From positions 242,212-306,211 of the forward strand of contig NZ_JAEQNA010000007.1 of NCBI RefSeq assembly GCF_016722895.1: 64,000 nucleotides of DNA. Reading direction: 5' to 3'. How positions within the stretch are numbered: the stretch's first letter is position 1; every line of letters begins with the position of its first letter. Positions 34,007-42,618 of this stretch are shown here, in pieces. The position numbers and the translations under genes are program-made. The notes below the pieces were generated by a model. That model ran no database searches. It was not told the origin of the DNA and saw nothing but the letters and a program-made list of their open reading frames with translations. The DNA comes from Ramlibacter aurantiacus. Lineage in GTDB: Bacteria > Pseudomonadota > Gammaproteobacteria > Burkholderiales > Burkholderiaceae_C.

Positions 34007-34096
34007 GTCGCTGAGTTATTGGACTACTTGCAGGGCGACGTTAAACAAGAGCTGCTAAAGCGTTCGCCGAAGCTCCCGCAAAGGCAACGCGCCTTT
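34007..34096 (+). promoter_or_regulatory. SAM-II-like riboswitch leader of metK with downstream hairpin
   Basis: The metK leader fits the SAM-II (SAM-alpha) H-type pseudoknot pattern. Stem P1 is GTCGCT (34007-34012) with GGCGAC (34034-34039), enclosing a loop with a TGAGTTATT element and TTGCAG. After it come GTTAAACAA and GCTGCTAAAG (CTAAAG at 34055-34060), matching the conserved adenine-rich and GCUAAAG parts of the class; GCAG in the loop can pair with CTGC before the TAAAG. A perfect hairpin AAAGGC-AACGC-GCCTTT (34080-34096) follows, 8 nt before the ribosome binding site, and may be the expression platform. Feedback of SAM on SAM synthetase is the expected function. Assigned by eye, without a covariance model. 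Confidence 0.68.
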
Positions 34097-34116
34097 CAAC
34101 TGACGGAGTATCTCAA

Positions 34117-35298
34117 ATGGCGAACGACTTCCTCTTCACATCCGAATCGGTTTCCGAAGGCCACCCCGACAAGGTCGCCGACCAGATTTCGGATGCCATC
34201 CTCGACGCGATCTTCACGCAGGACCCGCGCAGCCGGGTGGCCGCCGAGACGCTGACCAACACCGGCCTGGTGGTGCTGGCCGGCGAGATCACCACCAACG
34301 CGCACGTCGACTACATCCAGGTCGCGCGCGACACCATCAAGCGCATCGGCTACGACAACACCGAGTACGGCATCGACTACAAGGGCTGCGCCGTGATGGT
34401 CTGCTACGACAAGCAGTCCAACGACATCGCCCAGGGCGTGGACCATGCCAGCGACGACTACCTGAACACCGGCGCCGGCGACCAGGGCCTGATGTTCGGC
34501 TACGCCTGCGACGAGACGCCCGAACTCATGCCCGCGCCCATCCACTATGCCCACCGGCTGGTGGAGCGCCAGGCGCAACTGCGCAAGGACGGGCGCCTGC
34601 CCTTCCTGCGTCCCGACGCCAAGAGCCAGGTGACCATGCGCTATGTCGACGGCAAGCCGCACAGCATCGACACCGTGGTGCTGTCCACGCAGCACAGCCC
34701 CGAGCAGAGCGACGGCAACAAGATGAAGGCCTCGTTCGTCGAGGCGGTGGTCGAGGAAATCATCAAGCCGGTGCTGCCGCGCGAGTGGCTCAAGGAAACC
34801 CGCTACCTCATCAATCCCACCGGCCGTTTCGTCATCGGCGGCCCGCAGGGCGACTGCGGCCTCACCGGCCGCAAGATCATCGTCGACACCTACGGCGGCG
34901 CCTGCCCGCACGGCGGCGGCGCGTTCTCGGGCAAGGACCCGTCCAAGGTGGACCGCTCCGCCGCGTACGCTGCGCGCTACGTCGCCAAGAACGTGGTCGC
35001 CGCCGGCCTGGCGCGCCAGTGCCAGGTGCAGGTGGCCTACGCCATCGGCGTGGCCCGGCCCATGAACGTGACGGTCTACACCGAGGGCACCGGCGTCATC
35101 CCCGACGAGCGCATCGCCGCATTGGTCAACGAGCACTTCGACCTGCGGCCCAAGGGCATCATCCAGATGCTGGACCTGCTGCGCCCCATCTACCAGAAGA
35201 CCGCGGCCTATGGCCACTTCGGCCGCGAAGAACCCGAGTTCGCCTGGGAGCGGACCGACCGGGCGGCCGTGCTGCGTGCAGCGGCCGGGCTGCGCTGA
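34117..35298 (+). CDS. metK: S-adenosylmethionine synthetase
   Basis: Makes S-adenosylmethionine from methionine and ATP. 393 residues, normal length. Signature motifs are [29 protein letters not shown] and the phosphate-binding [20 protein letters not shown] (34105-34108) lies 8 nt before the ATG. It is monocistronic: the next gene is convergent, 10 nt away. Its leader looks like a SAM-responsive riboswitch. Confidence 0.97.
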   Translation: MANDFLFTSESVSEGHPDKVADQISDAILDAIFTQDPRSRVAAETLTNTGLVVLAGEITTNAHVDYIQVARDTIKRIGYDNTEYGIDYKGCAVMVCYDKQSNDIAQGVDHASDDYLNTGAGDQGLMFGYACDETPELMPAPIHYAHRLVERQAQLRKDGRLPFLRPDAKSQVTMRYVDGKPHSIDTVVLSTQHSPEQSDGNKMKASFVEAVVEEIIKPVLPREWLKETRYLINPTGRFVIGGPQGDCGLTGRKIIVDTYGGACPHGGGAFSGKDPSKVDRSAAYAARYVAKNVVAAGLARQCQVQVAYAIGVARPMNVTVYTEGTGVIPDERIAALVNEHFDLRPKGIIQMLDLLRPIYQKTAAYGHFGREEPEFAWERTDRAAVLRAAAGLR

Positions 35299-35308
35299 CC
35301 GGGGCAAC

Positions 35309-36190
35309 TCACGGCAGCAGGGTCTGCTGCCGTTCCACCTCCATCCGCTTCATCGACACATAGGTCCGGCGGTCCATCTCGCGCAGTTGCAGCGGATATC
35401 GCTCGGTCGCATCGAACCAGCCCTGGATGCGTCGCTCCGCGCGTTGCGCCGGCGGGGCGTCGAGCGAATCGAGGAAGGTGTCGATGGCCAGGTAATAGCG
35501 CATGGCGTTGCGCTCGACGGCGCCGCGCATGCCGCCGATGAGCCCGTGGCCGCCCGCGCCGTTGTTCACGCGGGTGAAGCCCACCTTGTCGGCGCCCGCG
35601 GTCGCCAGGTAGGCGTGCATGGCGATCCGGCCCATGGTGCCGAAGCCGTAGGCATACCCCAGGTGCAGGAAGGTGCGCCCCCCGTCCAGCGGGATGGCGG
35701 ACACCACGATGCGGTAGTCGCGCGTCCCCACCGGCCCTTCCTGCGCGCTGAGCCGGCACTCGAAGTAGCGCGGGGAGGCGGCCACCAGCCGGTGGTCGAA
35801 CTGCAGCCGGAACGCGTGCTCGACCGGCTGGTCGTAGCGGCGCCCGATGCGCACCATCAGGGCCGGCCCGCCGTCGGCCTGCACCGCATGGCAGTACTTG
35901 GTGTTGAACGGCAGGATCATCACGTCGCACCAGTTCGCCGGCTGGGCCAGCGCGTCGCGCACCTTCTCGAACGAGTGGTCGAGCACCGCGTACACGTCGC
36001 CCTGCAGGCTCTCGCCCATCTGACGCGACTCCAGGTGCAGCGGACGACCAAAGGGGCTGCCGCGCAGGGCGTCGCGCAACGCCTCGTGCCGCTCGCGCAG
36101 CGCGGCCGGATCAGCCAGGGCGGGCCCCTGCAGGCCCAGCAGCAGCGAGCACACCAACGCCGCACGCGAACAGGGCGACCAGAACCGCAT
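35309..36190 (-). CDS. Secreted protein of unknown function
   Basis: 293 residues with a Sec signal peptide (MRFWSPCSRAALVCSLLLGL, cleavage near ALA-DP). The mature part has a repeated-looking alpha/beta pattern with AVLDHSFEKVRDALAQPANWCDVMIL, NTKYCHAVQ, two conserved-looking cysteines, and a later stretch of aromatic residues (FLHLGYAYGFGTMGRIAMHAYL). The early part resembles START/SRPBCC-type segments, but weakly. A second unknown gene begins 8 nt upstream of its start on the same strand. No function assigned. Confidence 0.7.
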   Translation of the reverse strand: MRFWSPCSRAALVCSLLLGLQGPALADPAALRERHEALRDALRGSPFGRPLHLESRQMGESLQGDVYAVLDHSFEKVRDALAQPANWCDVMILPFNTKYCHAVQADGGPALMVRIGRRYDQPVEHAFRLQFDHRLVAASPRYFECRLSAQEGPVGTRDYRIVVSAIPLDGGRTFLHLGYAYGFGTMGRIAMHAYLATAGADKVGFTRVNNGAGGHGLIGGMRGAVERNAMRYYLAIDTFLDSLDAPPAQRAERRIQGWFDATERYPLQLREMDRRTYVSMKRMEVERQQTLLP

Positions 36191-36198
36191 GCCTGTCC

Positions 36199-36636
36199 TC
36201 ACGCGGTCTCGGCCACGCCGGAGTCGAAGGCGGACGCATCCAGGGCCTGCAGCACGTCCAGTTGCACCCCGCCGGTGAACAGCAGGTGCGGCCGCACCGC
36301 GTACGCGAATTGGCCACGCGGACCGAGGTCCAGCAGCATGCGCAGCGTGGGCTCGTGCATGTCCTTCCAGGTGCGCACCAGGCGGGTTCGCACCAGGTTG
36401 TCGTCGCACTGGAGGGACTGCAGGCGGTCGTGGTTGCGAAGCAGCGCCGTCGCGTCCAGGTAGCTCGCGGCCATCTTGTTGCGCGTCTGGAAATTCGGCG
36501 TCAGGTCGATCATCAGGGTCAGCGCACTGCCCTCGACCTCCAGCGTGAAGCGCCGCCCGATCAGGGCCTCGCTGGCTTCACCGCCGCCATAGGTCAAGTG
36601 CAGGTGCGCAGTGGTGCGGCGCAAGGAAGTCCTCAT
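36199..36636 (-). CDS. Conserved-looking hypothetical protein
   Basis: 145 residues, soluble, starting MRTSLRRTTAHLHLTYGGG. It has a beta-rich N-terminal third and helical middle (NKMAASYLDATALLRNHDRLQSL), then WKDMHEPTLRMLLDLGPRGQF. No domain recognised. It is 8 nt upstream of the secreted unknown gene and probably co-transcribed with it. Confidence 0.6.
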   Translation of the reverse strand: MRTSLRRTTAHLHLTYGGGEASEALIGRRFTLEVEGSALTLMIDLTPNFQTRNKMAASYLDATALLRNHDRLQSLQCDDNLVRTRLVRTWKDMHEPTLRMLLDLGPRGQFAYAVRPHLLFTGGVQLDVLQALDASAFDSGVAETA

Positions 36637-36671
36637 GGCCTGCGAGCTTGCGCGACCGCAGCCGCGACGTG

Positions 36672-36745
36672 TGTAGGACGTGGTTCCGAGCCGCTGTGCG
36701 CGGGGTCTTTGCCCCCGGGTCCGGGACTTCGGGCTTTTCCTACAG
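36672..36745. other. Inverted TGTAGGA/TCCTACA motifs upstream of the glycine-zipper gene
   Basis: TGTAGGA (36672-36678) and its reverse complement TCCTACA (36739-36745) lie in the 219-bp divergent gap between the unknown protein gene and the glycine-zipper/DUF2383 gene. A third copy is upstream of fpr (52459-52465). Arrangement suggests regulatory elements; the factor is unknown. Confidence 0.25.
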
Positions 36746-36855
36746 CCAGTCCACGGCTTCGCTGACGGCCGTGTTTGGCCCCCGCGAGATCATGGTCGAC
36801 ATCAGCGCGATCGGGGTGATCGCGCCTCCACATTCAGCATGCAAGGAGCATCGCC

Positions 36856-38265
36856 ATGGCCGCAGAAGACAGAGACCTCAATCGTGATCCGCTGAGCGAC
36901 GAGTCCGGCTCGCACCCGGTGGGCACCGGCGTCGGTGCCGCCGGCGGCGCATTGGCCGGCGCGGCGGCCGGCGTCGTGGGTGGACCGGCCGGCATGGCGG
37001 TCGGCGGCATCGTCGGCGCCGTGGTCGGTGGACTTGCCGGCCGCGCCGCGGCCGAGGCCGTGAACCCCACGGCCGAGGAAGCCTACTGGCGCGAAAACTA
37101 CAACCGCGAGCCCTACTACGAGGCGGGGCGCAGCTACGACGACTACGGCCCGGCCTACCGGCACGGCCTGGAAGGACGTGGCCGCTACGACAACTGGGAT
37201 ACGGCCGAGCCCTACCTCGCCAACGAATGGGACACCCGCCGCGGCGGCTCTTCGCTGAGCTGGCACGAAGCCCGCCCCGCGAGCCGCGCCGCCTGGGAGC
37301 GGGTGGATCCGCACTATCGCGGGCAGACCGACGCCAACCTGTCGCACTACGGCACGGGCATGGTTTCCAGCGACTCGTCCTTCCCCACGGGAGGCCCCGG
37401 CGTCACCGAGGACGACAAGGCCAGCTTCGAAGGGCGGCACGGCCACCACGGCCTGGACCCGTCGCAGCGCGATGACCGCTTCGTGGAAACCGGCACCGGC
37501 ACCGACCCTGCCGGCACCGGCGGCACCGGCATGGCCGACATGCGCACGACCAGCACCATGGCCGGCGGCCCGATCAGCCCCAACGCCAGCATGGATCCCA
37601 GCTACAGCACGCACACGGCCGCCGGCAGCTACGGCGGCGCCGGCACGCCGGCGGGCACGACCGACTACGACCGCACCCGTGCCGACACGGCGCCGGCTTC
37701 GAGCATGGGCGCCGGGATGGGAACCACCGCCGGCACGGACACCCGCTCGAGCACCGGCGTCGGCGGCGCGGCGGCATCGATCGGATCGGCCCAGGCCTCC
37801 GGCATGAACGAAGGCGACCGCGACGACACCATCAAGCTGGTCAAGGAACTGGTCGAGACCTGCAAGGACGGCGAGTACGGCTTCCAGCAGTGCGCCGACC
37901 GAACCGATCGCGCGATTCTCAAGACCGTGTTCATGCAGCGCGCCGAGGAATGCCGTCGTGGCGCGAGCGAGCTCGAGCAGCAGCTGCGGCAGATGGGAGC
38001 CGACGCCGACGTGGGTGGCAGTGCCATGGGCTCGGTCCATCGCGGCTGGGTGTCGGTCCGCACCGCCATGAGCAGCCACGACGACAAGGTCGTGCTGGAA
38101 GAGGCCGAGCGCGGCGAGGACAACGCACTCGCCCGCTATCGCAAGGCGCTGCAAAAGCCGATGCCGGCCCACCTGCGGCAAGTCATCCAGCACCAGTGCG
38201 ACGGCGTGCAGCGCAACCACGACCAGATCAAGCGCCTGCGCGACGAGGCGCGTGCCCGCGGCTAA
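36856..38265 (+). CDS. Glycine-zipper protein with C-terminal PA2169/DUF2383-type four-helix domain
   Basis: 469 residues in three parts. Residues about 22-66 form a glycine zipper (GTGVGAAGGALAGAAAG and repeated GG-x3 spacing). Residues 70-310 are low-complexity, tyrosine/aspartate-rich then glycine/threonine-rich. Residues 318-469 match the PA2169/DUF2383 ferritin-like helix bundle (DDTIKLVKELVETCKDGEYGFQQCAD, MQRAEECRRGASELEQQLR, ALQKPMPAHLRQVIQHQ). AAGGAG lies 7 nt before the ATG. The stop overlaps the ligD GTG start by 14 nt, so the two are likely co-translated. DUF2383 proteins are often stress-associated; the role here is unknown. Confidence 0.75.
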   Translation: MAAEDRDLNRDPLSDESGSHPVGTGVGAAGGALAGAAAGVVGGPAGMAVGGIVGAVVGGLAGRAAAEAVNPTAEEAYWRENYNREPYYEAGRSYDDYGPAYRHGLEGRGRYDNWDTAEPYLANEWDTRRGGSSLSWHEARPASRAAWERVDPHYRGQTDANLSHYGTGMVSSDSSFPTGGPGVTEDDKASFEGRHGHHGLDPSQRDDRFVETGTGTDPAGTGGTGMADMRTTSTMAGGPISPNASMDPSYSTHTAAGSYGGAGTPAGTTDYDRTRADTAPASSMGAGMGTTAGTDTRSSTGVGGAAASIGSAQASGMNEGDRDDTIKLVKELVETCKDGEYGFQQCADRTDRAILKTVFMQRAEECRRGASELEQQLRQMGADADVGGSAMGSVHRGWVSVRTAMSSHDDKVVLEEAERGEDNALARYRKALQKPMPAHLRQVIQHQCDGVQRNHDQIKRLRDEARARG

Positions 38266-40849
38266 GCGCGCCACCCGTGGCCGGCCCCGGCCGGGGCCGG
38301 GCACCTCGCAGGCCGCCGACCGCGCGAGCCCTGCACTCAGGACGTACCGTGACAAGCGCGACTTCGACCGGACGCCCGAGCCGGCCGAAGGCGGTGCGCC
38401 GAACGAAGCCGCGCGCGCCTTCGTGGTCCAGAAGCACTGGGCGCGGCGGCTGCACTACGACTTCAGGCTCGAACTCGACGGCACCATGAAAAGCTGGGCT
38501 GTCCCCAAGGGCCCCAGCCTCGACCCCGCCGACAAGCGCATGGCCGCGCCCACCGAGGACCACCCGATCGCCTACAACGCCTTCGAGGGCGAGATCCCGG
38601 CCGGCAACTACGGCGCCGGCAAGGTCGTCATCTGGGACAAGGGCACCTGGCATCCCCTCGAGGACCCGCACCGCGGCATCGCCACCGGCAAGCTCAAGTT
38701 CGAACTTCGCGGCCACAAGCTGCGCGGCGCCTGGACCCTGGTGCGCATGAAAGGCCGCGGCCAGGGGCGTGAGGACCCCTGGCTGTTGATCAAGGAACGC
38801 GACGCGCAGGCCCGCCCGGCCGCCGAGTACGACATCGCCGAGGCCCTGCCCGACAGCGTGAAGGACTTGCCCGACCATCCGGCGCCCTCCTCCGCGTCCG
38901 GCCCGCCGCCCGGCGCCCGTCCCGCACCCATGCCCTCGCGACTGCAGCCGCAGCTGGCCGTCCTCGCCGACGCGCCGCCGCCCGCCCCATCGGACGAGTG
39001 GCTCTACGAAATCAAGTTCGACGGCTACCGGCTGCTGACCCGCGCCGAGAACGCACAGGTGCGGCTGTTCACCCGCAACGGCAACGACTGGACGGCGCGC
39101 ATGCCCGAGCTGCGAGATGCCTTGCAGGGCATGGAGCTGCCCGACGGCTGGTACGACGGCGAAATCATCATGCCCGGCACCCACTCGCCGGCCGACTTCC
39201 AGGCGCTGCAGGGCGCCTTCGACACCCCGCGCACGGCCGGCATCGTCTACTACCTGTTCGACCTGCCCTGGTGCGCCGGCCACGACCTGCGCGAGGTGCC
39301 GCTGGTCGCCAGGCGCGAGGTGCTCCAGCGCATCGTCGCCCGCAAGCCGCACCCCTCGGTGCGCTTCTCCGACGAGTTCGACGCGCCGGCGGCGCAGGTG
39401 GTGGCGTCGGCCTGCAAGCTCGGGCTGGAAGGCGTCATCGCCAAGCGTCGCCAGTCGCGCTATACGGGTCAGCGCTCCACCGATTGGCTCAAGCTCAAGT
39501 GCGGGCTGCGGCAGGAATTCGTCATCGCCGGCTACACCGAACCGAAGGGCACGCGCACCGGCATTGGCGCGCTGCTCCTGGGGGTGCACGGCGAGGACGG
39601 AAAGTTGCGCTACGCGGGCAGCGTGGGCACCGGCTTCGACCAGGAGACGCTGGCCGACCTGCGCGAGCGGCTCGATGACCTGGCTGCTCGCGCGAGCCCC
39701 TTCGCCAGATCCGATCGTGTCGCGGGCAGCCCCCGATGGGTGCGCCCGGTGCTGGTGGCCGAAGTCGCCTTCAGCGAATGGACCCGCGAAGGCCGCGTGC
39801 GGCACGCCGTGTTCCATGGCCTGCGCGGCGACAAACCGGCCCAGGCGATCACCCGCGAAAGTGCGGTCCACCTGGGCCCGGCCGAGCGCAGGAAGGCCCC
39901 ACGCACCGGCGGCTCGCCGGCGCACCGGGCAGCGCCGGATCCGCAGGCGGCCGACGCCCTGGTCGCCGCGCTGCGGATCAGCCATCCCGAACGCGTGGTC
40001 GACACCTCCAGCGGCGTGACCAAGATGGACATGGTGCGCTACTACGCGCGGGTGGCCGGGCTGATGCTGCCGCACCTGCTGGACCGCCCGGTGTCGCTGG
40101 TGCGCGCGCCCGGCGGCATCGATGGCGAGCTGTTCTTCCAGAAGCATTCCGAGCGCTATTCCATGGCCGGCATCGAGGACCTCGACCGCGCCATCGACCC
40201 CGACCACCCGCCCCTGCTCACCGTGGCGCGCGCCGAAGGCCTGGTGCACGCGGCGCAGATGAACGTGATCGAGTTCCACACCTGGAACGCCGTGGCCTCG
40301 CGCATCCGGCAGCCCGATCGCGTCACCTTCGACATCGACCCGGGCGAGGGCGTCGGATGGCCGCAGATGCAGGAAGCCGCCACGCTGGTGCGGGCGCTGC
40401 TGCAGGAGCTGGGCCTGCCCGCCTTCCTCAAGACCAGCGGCGGCAAGGGCCTGCACGTGGTGGTGCCGCTGCAGCCGGTGTACGGCTGGGACACGGTCAA
40501 GGGCTTCTCCCAGGCCGTGGTGCAGCACCTGTCGCGCACCCTGCCCGACCGCTTCGTGGCCAAGAGCGGCCCGCGCAACCGGGTGGGCCGCATCTTCATC
40601 GACTACCTGCGCAACGGCTTCGGCGCCACCACCGCGTGTGCGTGGTCGGCGCGAGCCCGTCCCGGGCTGGGCGTCTCGGTGCCGGTGGCCTGGAGCGAGC
40701 TGGATGGCCTGCGCAGCGGCGACCACTGGCGCGTGACCGATGTCGACGAGCGCCTGGGCATCGGCAACGAACCCTGGGCCGATTACGAGCGCCAGCGGAC
40801 CGATCCGGCGGCGGCCATGGCCACGCTCGGCTTCGAGCCTCTGGCGTGA
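38252..40849 (+). CDS. ligD: ATP-dependent DNA ligase D (NHEJ)
   Basis: Multifunctional repair enzyme of bacterial non-homologous end joining. 865 residues with the PE-LIG-POL order. Phosphoesterase domain with HYDFRLE at 68-74; ligase domain with adenylation lysine K255 in EIKFDGYR; primase-polymerase domain (about 570-865) with catalytic FDIDPGEG (D694, D696). It starts with GTG at 38252, inside the 3' end of the upstream gene; a weak start, but no other fits the PE domain. No Ku gene lies in the window. Confidence 0.95.
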   Translation: MPAAKRATRGRPRPGPGTSQAADRASPALRTYRDKRDFDRTPEPAEGGAPNEAARAFVVQKHWARRLHYDFRLELDGTMKSWAVPKGPSLDPADKRMAAPTEDHPIAYNAFEGEIPAGNYGAGKVVIWDKGTWHPLEDPHRGIATGKLKFELRGHKLRGAWTLVRMKGRGQGREDPWLLIKERDAQARPAAEYDIAEALPDSVKDLPDHPAPSSASGPPPGARPAPMPSRLQPQLAVLADAPPPAPSDEWLYEIKFDGYRLLTRAENAQVRLFTRNGNDWTARMPELRDALQGMELPDGWYDGEIIMPGTHSPADFQALQGAFDTPRTAGIVYYLFDLPWCAGHDLREVPLVARREVLQRIVARKPHPSVRFSDEFDAPAAQVVASACKLGLEGVIAKRRQSRYTGQRSTDWLKLKCGLRQEFVIAGYTEPKGTRTGIGALLLGVHGEDGKLRYAGSVGTGFDQETLADLRERLDDLAARASPFARSDRVAGSPRWVRPVLVAEVAFSEWTREGRVRHAVFHGLRGDKPAQAITRESAVHLGPAERRKAPRTGGSPAHRAAPDPQAADALVAALRISHPERVVDTSSGVTKMDMVRYYARVAGLMLPHLLDRPVSLVRAPGGIDGELFFQKHSERYSMAGIEDLDRAIDPDHPPLLTVARAEGLVHAAQMNVIEFHTWNAVASRIRQPDRVTFDIDPGEGVGWPQMQEAATLVRALLQELGLPAFLKTSGGKGLHVVVPLQPVYGWDTVKGFSQAVVQHLSRTLPDRFVAKSGPRNRVGRIFIDYLRNGFGATTACAWSARARPGLGVSVPVAWSELDGLRSGDHWRVTDVDERLGIGNEPWADYERQRTDPAAAMATLGFEPLA

Positions 40850-40874
40850 ACCTTCGGCGCCCGGCTTCCGTACA

Positions 40875-40889
40875 TGTTGCATTGCAACA
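40875..40889. promoter_or_regulatory. Palindrome upstream of the phasin gene, candidate PhaR operator
   Basis: TGTTGCATTGCAACA is a perfect 6-3-6 inverted repeat 121 bp before the phasin ATG. PHA-responsive repressors of the PhaR family bind TGC-rich palindromes in phasin promoters of related organisms, so this is a plausible operator; the identity of the factor is inference. Confidence 0.45.
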
Positions 40890-41010
40890 GCGCATTGCTG
40901 AGCCCCACCGCCAGGATTGCCCTCCTAGACTGCCCACCTGGCCTGCCCCATCCATCGGCCAGCCGACCGCCAGCGTGCGGCCATTTCATCGAGACCTTCA
41001 GGAGAGAGTC

Positions 41011-41496
41011 ATGGCTACCAGGAACAGCACCCGCGAGGCCGCGGCCGCCGACAGCGACGCCACGGCAGGCGCCCACACCGTGGCCGATGCCACCCGGCAG
41101 CAGATGGCCAGCAGCGCCAGCGCCGCCTCGGCCATGCTGCGTTCGCTGGACGTCTTCCACCAGACCCAGCAACACATGCTGCAACGGGCGGCGCTGCTGC
41201 AGGAGCAGACGGCGGAACGCCTGCGGCAAGCCAGCACGCCGATGGAGCTGCTGAGCATTCAATCGAGCCTGATGATGGCCAGCCTGACCGAGCTGGCGCA
41301 GTACTCGCAGGAAATGATGCTCGCCTCGCTCAAGGCGCAGAACGAGTTCATGCGCCCTGGCGATCAGCAGCAACAAACCGCCGCTGGCGCCGCCACCCAG
41401 GCGGCCAGCGCTGCAGCGGCATCCCCGCTGTTCCAGGCCTGGCAGGCGGTTTTCACCGCCCCGATGAACGGCGCCGCCAGCCTGCGGCCCCACTGA
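41011..41496 (+). CDS. Phasin family protein
   Basis: 161 residues, helical, rich in Ala, Gln and Met without a signal peptide: LRSLDVFHQTQQHMLQRAALLQEQTAERLRQ and LLSIQSSLMMASLTELAQYSQEMM form the amphipathic helices of phasins, which coat polyhydroxyalkanoate granules. An AGGAGAGAG precedes the ATG. The C-terminus is Gln/Ala-rich. It has a candidate PhaR-type palindrome upstream and a strong hairpin immediately after the stop. Confidence 0.82.
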   Translation: MATRNSTREAAAADSDATAGAHTVADATRQQMASSASAASAMLRSLDVFHQTQQHMLQRAALLQEQTAERLRQASTPMELLSIQSSLMMASLTELAQYSQEMMLASLKAQNEFMRPGDQQQQTAAGAATQAASAAAASPLFQAWQAVFTAPMNGAASLRPH

Positions 41497-41500
41497 TCGC

Positions 41501-41531
41501 CAGACCGGTGGCCCTATCGGGCACCGGTCTG
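41501..41531 (+). terminator. Long hairpin after the phasin gene
   Basis: Left arm CAGACCGGTGGCCC and right arm GGGCACCGGTCTG pair over 13 bp with one bulged G and a 4-base loop, 5 nt after the phasin stop. There is no T-tract, so it may act as a bidirectional barrier or an mRNA-stabilising 3' hairpin. It lies between convergent genes. Confidence 0.6.
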
Positions 41532-41566
41532 CGCCGCTCGCGACGAGGCGCGGCGGCGGCCCGAAC

Positions 41567-41848
41567 TCATTTGTTGGTGTGTTGCTTCTGATGCTGGGTC
41601 GACCCGCGCTGGCCGCTGGGGCCGGCCGTCTTGATGCTGGCGGGACTCTCGACCTTGCGGCCCAGCTTGGTCGTCCGTCCGGCATCGGGCTTCTCCAGGG
41701 GCTTCGCTTTCTCCAGGCGCCTGACCCGTTGAGACTCGTCCTCGACCTCCGGCTGGTGGCCACCCTGCGGCGGCGGCTCGGAATCGTGGTGGCGGCGCAG
41801 CGCGGACAAGGCCGCGCTTTCACGTTTGCGGCGGGACACGGAAACCAT
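41567..41848 (-). CDS. Small basic, highly charged protein of unknown function
   Basis: 93 residues starting MVSVSRRKRESAALSALRRHHDSEPP; almost wholly hydrophilic with many Lys, Arg, Glu and Pro and no predicted globular core. The ATG at 41848 has GGAG at about 7 nt; an ATG 9 codons upstream (41875) is possible. Convergent with the phasin gene. No family recognised; could be a small stress or nucleoid-associated protein, but nothing shows this. Confidence 0.45.
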   Translation of the reverse strand: MVSVSRRKRESAALSALRRHHDSEPPPQGGHQPEVEDESQRVRRLEKAKPLEKPDAGRTTKLGRKVESPASIKTAGPSGQRGSTQHQKQHTNK

Positions 41849-42066
41849 TGCGAACTCCAGTCGAAATAAAGCCATCCGGTCCAGTATCCGCACAAAGCTC
41901 GGCTTGGCTGTAGGCCATGGTCGCGCCTGGACGTTGCCGCGCCTCCGATGCGGGAAAACCCGCAGTCGCGGCTCCGACCCGCAAGCCTTCGCGCGCGCGG
42001 CGCCCACCCCCTCTTTCGGGCTACCCGGCTTCACGCCACCCGCGCGGGGCGGCATCATCGGTGCCG

Positions 42067-42570
42067 ATGTCCCGGCGTTTGCTCTCGGCCCAGCGCGTGC
42101 CCGCCGCGTACGGCGTGGCCGCACTCTCGCTTGCGGTGGTGCTGCACGCGTGGCACAGCCCCGCCCAGGTGGTGGAGGGCCAGGCCGACGGGGCGGGCGG
42201 GCTGGTGCCGCCGCCAGTCGATGTGGCCGGCCGCCTGCCCGGCACCTGGCTTCGCGAGCACGTCGACGATGACGTGCAGTCGCGGCGCTTGCTTCACCTC
42301 GCGTCCGACGGTGCGTTCCGCGAAGTCGTCCGACTCACCCGGCCGGGTGGCCGGGTGACCGAGCACATCCACGCCGGCACCTGGATCTACGACGGCATCA
42401 ACCTCAAGCGCAAATACTCCCTGATGGACGGCCGGCCACCCTCGCGGCTGAACCTGCCCTTCGCGACCTTCGAGGTCCGCTTCGAATCGCGCAACGAGTT
42501 CGTGGGTCTCGACCATATCCACCGCAACCAGGTCCGCTACCGCCGGGTCGAACCAGAAACGCAGCTCTAG
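42067..42570 (+). CDS. Predicted envelope protein, unknown
   Basis: 167 residues starting MSRRLLSAQRVPAAYGVAALSLAVVLHAW, a basic start followed by a hydrophobic segment (about 13-28) that could be a signal peptide or anchor. The rest contains LPGTWLREHVDDDVQSRRLLHLASDGAF and a beta-rich part resembling small lipocalin-like or DUF-type secreted domains (GTWIYDGINLKRKYS), but with no firm match. Followed 48 nt later by putA on the same strand. Confidence 0.6.
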   Translation: MSRRLLSAQRVPAAYGVAALSLAVVLHAWHSPAQVVEGQADGAGGLVPPPVDVAGRLPGTWLREHVDDDVQSRRLLHLASDGAFREVVRLTRPGGRVTEHIHAGTWIYDGINLKRKYSLMDGRPPSRLNLPFATFEVRFESRNEFVGLDHIHRNQVRYRRVEPETQL

Positions 42571-42618
42571 GAGTCTGCCCAGCCCCATCGGGGCACCGGT
42601 CGCGGTAGCCTTGGCGCC

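Noticed and set aside
34007..34096. metK leader as SAH riboswitch
   Set aside because: The SAH class is usually upstream of ahcY and has different conserved segments; the CTAAAG and GTTAAA elements here fit SAM-II better.
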